DNA of 11,368 nt. Origin: Anaerolineales bacterium (GTDB taxonomy: Bacteria > Chloroflexota > Anaerolineae > Epilineales > JAANWY01). Location of the stretch: positions 1 to 11,368 of the forward strand of contig JAANWY010000312.1 in assembly GCA_018263655.1 (NCBI GenBank), in the 5' to 3' direction. How positions within the stretch are numbered: position 1 is the stretch's first letter; each line of letters starts with the position of its first letter. Below the pieces are notes generated by a model. The model saw only the letters and a program-made list of their open reading frames with translations, was not told the origin of the DNA and did no database searches. A program made the translations under genes and the position numbers. Of the stretch, positions 1 through 6,400 are shown piece after piece.

Positions 1-158
1 GTATATTTATGAGTACTCGGCCCGATTTCTAGCATCAGATTAGCGAGTTTCGGCGGAGGTGTCAAGGGCCTAGTCGAAAATCGGCTGAATTTGGCTAATC
101 GGCGAATTCTGCAACACTCTCGTGATTGTATTGTAACACACAGGATGAGAGCGGGAAA
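1..158. other. Non-coding tail downstream of the gene cluster
   Basis: I see no gene here. The stretch lies past the stop codon of the last minus-strand gene and looks more AT-rich than its surroundings. It holds two interleaved 7-bp inverted repeats: CCGATTT (22-28) with AAATCGG (78-84), and GATTAGC (38-44) with GCTAATC (94-100). The spacing between left members and between right members is 16 bp in both cases. No clear stem plus T-run terminator for the minus strand is visible. Confidence 0.4.
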
Positions 159-1070
159 TCATCTGCGCCGCCTCCGCCGGCGTTTGCGTTTTCGCTCTGG
201 AGGCTGTTCGGATTTCTCTGTCTCCTCGGGCGGGCTGGCCCAGGCATTGATTTCTTCTACCGTGCCGCGGTAGAAGAAATCGCGTGCCTCTCGCACATCC
301 TGGTGTGTGATATCTGCGAACATAAAGAATTTCTCGGGATAGCTCCCATCGGTCTGACGTGCCATGTCGATCAGACGGTCAATGAGTCGCTGCTTGGCGG
401 CGGCGGCGGGCTGACTGGCTGCCGCTTCACGCGTACGTTGCCAGTCCCAATCGAAATCCTCCCGGCAGACCAGCGTCAGCCAGTGGTCGTTGAACGTAAA
501 CTTGAACTCTCCTTTGCTAGGGATGTGAACCGCAGACAGCATCTCGCCACCTTTAGGCGGTGGCCGGCGGATGTGGCCTAACTCTCCAGCTTGGCCGACC
601 ACCTTCTCGGCTGCGCGCTGAACCCGGTCGTAGGTCTTAGCGTCGATGACGCCGGCGTCCTTCAGGTAGGCGTAGAAATCCCGCACGGTGATCACGTACT
701 GCCGCTTCTCGTCCACACTAAATGGCCCCAGGACTTTGCGGCGCCAGAACTCATTGACGAACTCGCTGACGTGGAAATCTCTGAGGTGATCGATTTCGCT
801 GACCTCTGCACCTTGGTGATCCAGAAACCAGATGAACAGCTCTAATTCGTTCCATTGATCCCCCAACTCGTTGGGATCGACTCCTTGCTCGTAGAGCCAG
901 GTGATGAACCCCGTAGCCCATTTCTCTTTGAGCACTGGGTCCCAGGAGTCGTAATGGGTTGCGATGTCTTCCAGAACCTCTTCTACGTCGGCGTCCCTGG
1001 TGGCTGGCACTGTGTGCGGTGTGTCGGCGTGCGGAACTGGGGGGAGCGACGATTGTCTTCTTCTGGCCAT
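159..1070 (-). CDS. Hypothetical protein, core-binding-like domain and polybasic tail
   Basis: A 303-residue protein that I cannot name. I chose the ATG at 1070 because AAGGAGAAG sits just upstream at a normal distance; a TTG at 1088 would extend it by six residues but lies upstream of that site. Residues about 52-148 (from WATGFITWLY to DAKTYDRV) form an all-helical block resembling the N-terminal SAM-like core-binding domain of tyrosine recombinases, and the same block recurs at the C-terminus of the 297-aa neighbour. No recombinase catalytic domain follows. Residues 180-270 are a mixed region with FTFNDHWLTLVCREDFDW, then an acidic linker, then a tail of about eleven Arg/Lys residues that could bind nucleic acid or the ribosome. 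It is the last gene of the co-directional cluster, 117 bp after its neighbour. Function unknown; a DNA- or RNA-binding role is inference. Confidence 0.8.
   Translation of the reverse strand: MARRRQSSLPPVPHADTPHTVPATRDADVEEVLEDIATHYDSWDPVLKEKWATGFITWLYEQGVDPNELGDQWNELELFIWFLDHQGAEVSEIDHLRDFHVSEFVNEFWRRKVLGPFSVDEKRQYVITVRDFYAYLKDAGVIDAKTYDRVQRAAEKVVGQAGELGHIRRPPPKGGEMLSAVHIPSKGEFKFTFNDHWLTLVCREDFDWDWQRTREAAASQPAAAAKQRLIDRLIDMARQTDGSYPEKFFMFADITHQDVREARDFFYRGTVEEINAWASPPEETEKSEQPPERKRKRRRRRRR
242..289. repeat. Long inverted repeat inside coding sequence
   Basis: GATTTCTTCTACCG (249-262) and CGGTAGAAGAAATC (268-281) are perfect 14-bp reverse complements around a 5-base loop. After a small internal bulge the stem extends with AGGCA (242-246) pairing TGCCT (285-289). 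The hairpin lies in the 3' part of the 303-aa gene and encodes DFFYRGTVEEI, so it is translated through. It may act in the mRNA, for example in decay or pausing near the 3' end. Confidence 0.75.
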
Positions 1071-1108
1071 AATACTTCTCCTTCGCAAATCCTCAATGTT
1101 TCGGGGTT

Positions 1109-1160
1109 ATGTAGGTCGAAATGGTATTTCGACCCGACGATTTACCAAATCGTCCTACAT
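1109..1160 (-). promoter_or_regulatory. Twin-hairpin, three-way-junction leader element
   Basis: Between the 297-aa and 303-aa genes are two adjacent perfect hairpins: GGTCGAAAT / ATTTCGACC (1114-1122, 1126-1134) and GACGATTT / AAATCGTC (1136-1143, 1147-1154), each with a 3-base loop. ATGTAGG (1109-1115) pairs with CCTACAT (1154-1160) and can close both into a three-way junction. The loops are GGT and ACC, which are mutually complementary. The 3' edge is about 20 bases from the ribosome binding site of the 303-aa gene, so it may be a translational control or mRNA-processing element. A small repeat element is an alternative. Confidence 0.6.
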
Positions 1161-1187
1161 GTCCCCCATCTATTGAGAAGACACGAA

Positions 1188-2081
1188 TTATACAAGTCTC
1201 ACGATGCCGTCCGCCTGGTCGTAGTACATTCGGTCGGTCTCGCGCATGAAGCGGAAGAACTTACGGAGGCTGGTGTGGCTGTGTTTGCGGTCGACGTCCG
1301 GCGGCAGGTCGCCGGCGAAGTATTCTTCCACTTCCTCTGTTGTCACATCGTGTAGCGCCAGCGGCGGGTCGAGTTGAGCGAGAAACGCCTCGGCGAAGCG
1401 CTGTACGTTGTGTTCGTGGCGATCCACCGTTTCGCGGCGCAGATTGTACTGACCCAACCACCGGCGGAAGGCCGTGAGAACGCGGTCGTAGCTATCCTCG
1501 ACGACTTCCGGGTCTTCCTCGGGCTCGGCCGGCAGCGACGTGATGCCCCCGAAGCGCTCCTTGGCGATGCGGTAGCCTTCGTTGAGCCGGCGCTTGATGT
1601 TACCACCGAAATGGACGTTGTACGGCTGGAGAAATCCGTCGTAGATGATGTGCTCTCGAAAAGGTAACAGCACGGCCTGGACGAGGATCGGCGGCTTTGT
1701 GTACAAGATATCCTCAATTTCGTCGTTCAATCCCAGCACGCCGTAGGCTTTCGGCGGTTCGTTGTCGACAAGGAAGATGGTGTGCTTCTTCAGATACCGG
1801 AAGACGTAGAACGTGTCGGCCAAGAAATGTCGCCAGCTGCGCGTGATCTCCAGATGGCCAGCCGGCAGGTCGTAAGGATTGGCGGCTACGAATTCGTCAA
1901 TCAGCCGCTGGTCCTCGTACGCGGCCTCCCGAATCTCGAGGAAGGTGTCCATGTCCGCCTCGGCCTTGATGTCCTCCGGTGTCTCGATCTCCGGAAATAG
2001 CTTTCGCTGTTGGTTCACGAAGCTAAAGAGGGCCGGCTGGATCTCGTAGAAAACCTCGACGTCCTCTGGTGACAATCTCAT
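1188..2081 (-). CDS. Conserved hypothetical protein with C-terminal core-binding-like domain
   Basis: A 297-residue protein with no recognised name. The ATG at 2081 follows a strong GAAGGAGG site that overlaps the stop codon of the upstream 138-aa gene, so the two are probably translated in series. Residues about 83-183 (WRHFLADTFYVFRYLKKH, VYGVLGL-like AYGVLGLND, VLLPFREHIIYDGFLQPY) look like a compact alpha/beta domain. After an acidic linker (residues 185-197), residues 200-287 (FRRWLGQYNL, NVQRFAEAFLAQL, TTEEVEEYFAG, LRKFFRFMRET) match residues 52-140 of the 303-aa neighbour in order and spacing, and both resemble the core-binding domain of tyrosine recombinases. No catalytic Arg/His/Tyr domain is present. 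A nucleic-acid-binding accessory role is inference. Confidence 0.85.
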   Translation of the reverse strand: MRLSPEDVEVFYEIQPALFSFVNQQRKLFPEIETPEDIKAEADMDTFLEIREAAYEDQRLIDEFVAANPYDLPAGHLEITRSWRHFLADTFYVFRYLKKHTIFLVDNEPPKAYGVLGLNDEIEDILYTKPPILVQAVLLPFREHIIYDGFLQPYNVHFGGNIKRRLNEGYRIAKERFGGITSLPAEPEEDPEVVEDSYDRVLTAFRRWLGQYNLRRETVDRHEHNVQRFAEAFLAQLDPPLALHDVTTEEVEEYFAGDLPPDVDRKHSHTSLRKFFRFMRETDRMYYDQADGIVRLV

Positions 2082-2096
2082 TGGAAGTGTCCTCCT

Positions 2097-2513
2097 TCAA
2101 TCCTCTGCGATTTCAAGCTGCTGAACTGATTTGATACCGATTGGCAGGGTGCGGTCCTCTTCCGGCTCCCGTCCGCTGAAGAATATCTCGATCACATCCC
2201 ATGTGTCGCCCTCCGCGCGCTCTTGGTAAGTCGTGAAGCCTTCCACTCTGCGCCCGCACCATCGCTGTTTGAACGCATCAAGGTCGCCCGTGACCGACGC
2301 TTCGCCACAGCACGGGCAAAAGAGGGGCAGCCAGCGCTCAGGTCCGAATTGCAGATAGAGAACGCCGTCTGTATCCTGGCTCACCTCAGTTAGCCGGCGG
2401 TGGCCGATCACCTCATCCAGGTACTCGGCCGTGCAGACGTAGTTAAGGCCGATCCGTACCATCGGAAACTGATGCTCCCCGCAGCGGAGGAGTCTATCGA
2501 GTAGTCCCATCAT
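2097..2513 (-). CDS. Small hypothetical protein with CPCC zinc-type motif
   Basis: A 138-residue protein that I do not recognise. Two in-frame ATG codons (2513 and 2510) follow an AAGGAGGGAG site; the first overlaps the stop of the preceding HEPN-like fragment, so translation is probably coupled. Residues 66-69 are C-P-C-C, and Cys86 lies further on in RWCGRR; with Cys11 or Cys27 these could hold a metal ion, but no standard zinc-finger spacing is clear. The remainder is mixed alpha/beta with an acidic C-terminus. The ribosome binding site of the 297-aa gene overlaps its stop codon. Its place between MNT/HEPN genes and two putative nucleic-acid-binding proteins suggests an accessory role, which is inference only. 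Confidence 0.8.
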   Translation of the reverse strand: MMGLLDRLLRCGEHQFPMVRIGLNYVCTAEYLDEVIGHRRLTEVSQDTDGVLYLQFGPERWLPLFCPCCGEASVTGDLDAFKQRWCGRRVEGFTTYQERAEGDTWDVIEIFFSGREPEEDRTLPIGIKSVQQLEIAED

Positions 2514-2614
2514 TCACTCCCTCCTTGCTCAAAGAGATCGCAAGCTTCTGTCAGATCCTCATGGCACCGCGTGAGTTTCTGTCTCAGGTAGTCGGCTGAA
2601 GATCCGCCTTCCAC
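2510..2614 (-). pseudogene. Short HEPN-like N-terminal fragment (34 codons)
   Basis: A short reading frame starts at GTG 2614, preceded at 7 bases by GGAAGGAG, and overlaps the 3' end of the second MNT gene in another frame. It encodes 34 residues including ADYLRQKLTRCHEDL and ACDLFEQG. This matches the first helix pair expected in HEPN partners of MNT proteins, which typically run on into a Y-Y/F-H-A segment. Here it stops at TGA (2510-2512) immediately after the helix, within the ATGATG start region of the 138-aa gene. The position directly after an MNT gene supports a HEPN remnant. It could also be translated as a mini-protein that couples translation of its neighbours. The HEPN assignment rests on a short match. 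Confidence 0.5.
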
Positions 2615-2964
2615 AGGCCAACTCCTTCCCGCAAGATGCTGCGATAGAGCGGTTCGTTTCGAGCGGCCATCTGAGCGAAGCGTTCTGCGTTTACAATGTG
2701 ATCGGATAGAACCACATCATTTGCGAGATCGATTTCGACTGCGACCCGCGTGATCGCTTTTTCTAGCGCCCAGCCATAGTCGCGTACGACAATCAGGAGA
2801 TCGATGTCCGAGTCGGGTTGAGCATCACCTCGGGTCTTTGAGCCGAACAGCCACACGTGCTGGATATTGTCGTGATTGAACTGCCGGCGCAGTCGCGTTG
2901 CGAAATCCGCCAGCGCTGCCCGGTCACGTCTGGATAGGCGCTGCAAGCGTTCATGCTCTTTCAT
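2584..2964 (-). CDS. MNT-family minimal nucleotidyltransferase (second copy)
   Basis: A 126-residue minimal nucleotidyltransferase of the MntA type. It shows the family signature GS-X10-DXD: Gly41-Ser42 in LFGSKTRG, Asp53 and Asp55 in SDIDLLIVV, and a probable third acid, Asp79, in VEIDLANDVVLS. MntA antitoxins use this site to transfer AMP to a HEPN RNase partner (type VII toxin-antitoxin), so this copy looks catalytically intact. It lies directly after a truncated HEPN gene, overlapping it by 14 bp, with the AAGGAGG site inside that gene. The expected HEPN partner downstream is only a 34-codon remnant. The copy differs strongly from the first MNT in this cluster, so the pair is not a recent duplication. 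Activity and target are inferred from the family. Confidence 0.88.
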   Translation of the reverse strand: MKEHERLQRLSRRDRAALADFATRLRRQFNHDNIQHVWLFGSKTRGDAQPDSDIDLLIVVRDYGWALEKAITRVAVEIDLANDVVLSDHIVNAERFAQMAARNEPLYRSILREGVGLWKADLQPTT

Positions 2965-3127
2965 AACACCCCCCCTCCTTCAATGCTTTTTCGGCCGTCT
3001 GCTGACAGTGGAATGCGGCTGCTTCGCGCAGAGGGTCGGATCTGGCAAGCAGCCACTCCGCGGATTCCAAGTCGTGGAAGGCCTTGGTCAGCCAAGCACG
3101 GGTTTCTTGAACCTTTGCCTCATCCAT
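2951..3127 (-). pseudogene. Truncated HEPN-domain protein (HepT-like toxin remnant)
   Basis: A 58-residue frame starts at ATG 3127 and overlaps the stop of the first MNT gene by 8 bp (ATGGATGA), the usual layout of MNT-HEPN pairs. Its sequence is typical of HEPN N-terminal helices: ETRAWLTKAFHDLESAEWLL and AAAFHCQQTAEKALK. Full-length relatives continue past KALK into a linker and a second half carrying the K/R-THDL-type region and further helices, reaching about 120-140 residues. Here the homology ends at Lys50, followed by EGGCYERA and a stop. It therefore probably lacks the catalytic RNase half. The truncation coincides with the ribosome binding site of the next gene. It may be a dead toxin or a kept mini-protein. 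Confidence 0.72.
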
Positions 3128-3440
3128 AGAGCAGTTCGCCTTCCTTCTGCACTGTAGACGCCAGCGATGTCTTCACTCGCCTGCCTTGCTCGAACTCAGA
3201 TTGGGTCAAAACGATCACGTCTATTGGCGCAGCCATTCCCCATAACAGGTCATATGAGATGGCTTCGCGCCGGTGTCGTGGTAGGTCGGACTCGGGTAGC
3301 ACCACCAGCAGATCAAAGTCACTTGTTTCTCCTGCTTGTCCACGAGCTTGCGACCCGAACAAGTAGATTCGCTCGGGATGCAACCCTTGTACCAGTCGAT
3401 TGACGGTCTCTTCAAGCACGCTAGAGCGCACAGATGTCAT
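3120..3440 (-). CDS. MNT-family minimal nucleotidyltransferase (first copy)
   Basis: A 106-residue minimal nucleotidyltransferase. The GS-X10-DXD signature is complete: Gly29-Ser30 in LFGSQARG and Asp41/Asp43 in SDFDLLVVLP, with the third carboxylate at Asp74 in PIDVIVLTQ. These residues bind nucleotide and Mg2+ in the family, and MntA-type members AMPylate a HEPN toxin encoded beside them. The length fits single-domain MNT antitoxins. The gene begins 45 bp after the helicase stop codon and its own stop overlaps the start of the truncated HEPN gene. Residues 11-50 align without gaps to residues 1177-1216 of the helicase C-terminus, where the catalytic residues are replaced. Predicted to be an active antitoxin-type enzyme whose toxin has been shortened. 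Confidence 0.9.
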   Translation of the reverse strand: MTSVRSSVLEETVNRLVQGLHPERIYLFGSQARGQAGETSDFDLLVVLPESDLPRHRREAISYDLLWGMAAPIDVIVLTQSEFEQGRRVKTSLASTVQKEGELLYG

Positions 3441-3485
3441 GGAGATCCCTCGCTGCCTGTTCTGGGTGACCCTTCTGACGACTAT

Positions 3486-6400
3486 CTACAACCCCGCCTC
3501 CACTACCCGCTGCCGGCCCAGATCAATCAGGTCGCGCACGCCGGCAATCAGCGTCTCGGCGGCGCTTTCGGAGAGGGGGACGGGCTCCTCATCCTCTTCG
3601 GGCGGCGCAGTGAGCTCGCGCACGTGGGACAGGCGCGCAGCCAAGTCGACCGGCAAGTGGTCAGCGTCCACCAAAGCGGCCTGCACCTCGCGCGGCGCCG
3701 GCAGGTCGGCGGCCGGCTCGCGATCCTTGACCAGGGTCAGGAAAGCGGTGAGGCCCCACCCCAAAGCCTCGCGGATGGGTCGCGCGGCTTCCTCGGGGAA
3801 GCCGCCGTTCAGCACGACGGCGGCCAGCTTCAGCCGCTTGTCGGCCTGTCCGAAGCCTTCGTCCGCCTTGCGCAGTCGCTTGCGCTCGGCCTCGCGGGGG
3901 TCTTTTTTGGGCAGCGCCGGCGCACGATAAGGCTCGGCTTCCGGCTCGACGGCGGGCAGGGCGCCGCCCATCAGGGCCGCCAGCGCGCGATATCCCTCCC
4001 GCTCCATCAGGTGCAGGGCCGGCGGCGAATCGGCCCAGTGCTCGTCGAGCAACGATTCGACCTTGGGGCGGAGCGTGGCCGGCTCCTCATCCACCACCAC
4101 GAGGACGCCCTGGCCGTCGACGGCGCCAGGAACCTGTGGCGCTTTGCGAACCAGCAGCACGCGACCCGGGAAGCGCGCGACGACCAGGTCGGCGAAGGTG
4201 TCCAGCGTGGGTCGGGCCGGCGCAACAGCCGGCCCCTCTTCGGTAGGCTCCAGCTCGATCTCTGTCTCCACCTCCTTGGGCTCGTCCAGCATCTCGTCCA
4301 GTGACTTGAGCAGCTCCTGGCCGGTATCGCGGAAAGAGATGGCGGCCGGCGACCCCTCACCGCCGAAGACGCCCTGGAAGACGTCGCGCTTGGCTTGCAA
4401 GGTGTCCAGCATGCGCTCCTCGATGGTCTTCTGCGCGATGAGGTTGACCACCTGGACGCCGCGCGGCTGACCGTGGCGGTGTGCGCGCGCGATGCGCTGC
4501 TCCAGCACTGCCGGATTCCAGGGCAGGTCCAGATTGATGACCAGGCTGGCAGCCTGCAAGTTGAGTCCGGTGCCGCCGGCATCCGTCGACAGAAACACCC
4601 GGCAGTCATCGTCTTCGAAGAACCGCTCGATCAGTTCACTGCGTTTGGAAGTAGGCACATCGCCGGATAGCTTTTCGTAGCCCAACCCAATGCGCTGCAG
4701 CATGGGCTCGGTCAGCTCCAGCATCCCCGTCCACTGGCTGAAGACCAGCGCCTTGTGGCCGTTCTCAGAGACCTCGTCGGTCAGTATATGCCGCAGCTCG
4801 CGCAGCTTGGGGGCCGTGCGCTCGTGGTCTTTCGGGTCCAGATCCTTGAGGTGCAGCGCCAGGGCATTGCAGATGACGCGCATCTTGACCAACGAGCCCA
4901 GCAGGACATTGCGTTCCTTGGGCGTGAGAGGCCGGCGTTTAGCCTGGGAGATCAACCGCGCGACCGTAGCCTGGTATTCTTCGTAGTGCTTCCACTGAGG
5001 ATCTGTCATCTCCACGAAGAAATTGTTGTCTGTGCGTGCCGGCAGATCGTCCAGCACCTCGTCGCGCACGCGGCGCAGCACATACGGACCGATACGGGTT
5101 CGCAGCTCGTCCAGGTTCTTGTAGCCCAGCACCTTGTACGAGCTCTTGCCCTTCGGCTCCACCTGGAAGTAACGCTCGTTGAACTTCCACAGCGGTCCCA
5201 GGATGCGTGGATTGAGAAACTGGAAGATGCTGTAGAGTTCGTCGAGCCGGTTCTCCAGCGGCGTCCCGGTCAGCACGAAGGCGTATGGGCTCTCCAGGCG
5301 TTTGACAGTGTCGGCGGTCTTGGTGCGCCAGTTCTTGATGCGCTGGGCCTCGTCCAAGATGATGACGTCGGGCTGCATGCGCTGAATCTGGTCCACGTCG
5401 CGCAGCACCAGCTCGTAGTTGATCATGTTGAAGAAGGCCGGGTTGGCGTAGAGCTCGGGGCGCTTGTCGGGCGGCCCTTCGATGACCTGCGCCTCCAGAT
5501 CCGTGAATCGCCGAACCTCGCGCGCCCACTGGTGTTTCAGCGAGGCCGGGCAGATGACGAGAACACACTGGATGTCGCGCAGTTGGCGTAGCAGGACAGC
5601 GGCGGCGATAGCCTGAACCGTGTTGTGGCAGAGTACGTTGGCGGCGACGAAGTTGTGGTGATTCTCGACTTCAAAGTCGTACACCCAGCCGTCATAGTCG
5701 ATCTCTTGGATCTCGACGATCCGGGAGTAGAAAACCTCGCGCTCTGTCAGGTCGATCAACTGCGCCTGAGTCGATCGCAGCGCCTCGTGATCTAAAGCTG
5801 TGTAGGCAGCCAGCGTCCGTTCCGTCCACTTCGACGGAGGGAGCTGACGATAGCCTTCTTCGGCTTCACCGGAGAGGATACTATCCACGGCATTGACAAC
5901 TTGGTTTGCGCTTTGCTGCGACAGATTCTGAGTTCCGGTGAAGTAAACCGTGCCGACACCGGGGTGGCGCATTGGTAACCCCGTGCTTTCCGCCATCTCT
6001 TGCAACAAATCAGCGGCGGGAATCCCTTCCACGTTCGTGTTGCTCGGGAGGGCGCAGATGGCTTCGAGCTTGCGCTGTTTCTCCCCGTCGGAGAAGCCGA
6101 TCTCGTCGAGGAAGATGCGGGCAGCATTGCCACCCAGCGTGCCAACGTAGTAGGTTCGGGCCGGCCCGTCGGCATTGGTGGCACGCTTCTGCTTGGCCGA
6201 GATGCGCAGCCAGATCCCGAAGCGCCGCAACATGCACGACAGTTGTTGCATGAGCCACTCCGAGGCCGAGGTTATTTCGACGCTGTGCATGCTCTCCACC
6301 GCCGACCCTTCGGCCGTGAAGTACTCACGCAAGAAGAGCCGAGCTGTCTCTAATCCGCCGCCAATGATGAAGTCAGGGATCTGCTTGCCGGCCGATAGCT

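Noticed and set aside
3336..4304. Long plus-strand open frame (322 codons) opposite the helicase 3' end
   Set aside because: It lies antisense to a helicase with clear domain structure, has a low-complexity composition typical of reading GC-rich codons backwards, and no family is recognisable.
4755..5591. Plus-strand open frame of 278 codons opposite the helicase motor domain
   Set aside because: Antisense shadow of SNF2 motifs, rich in Leu/Val/His as expected from reverse reading; no domain or ribosome binding site of note.
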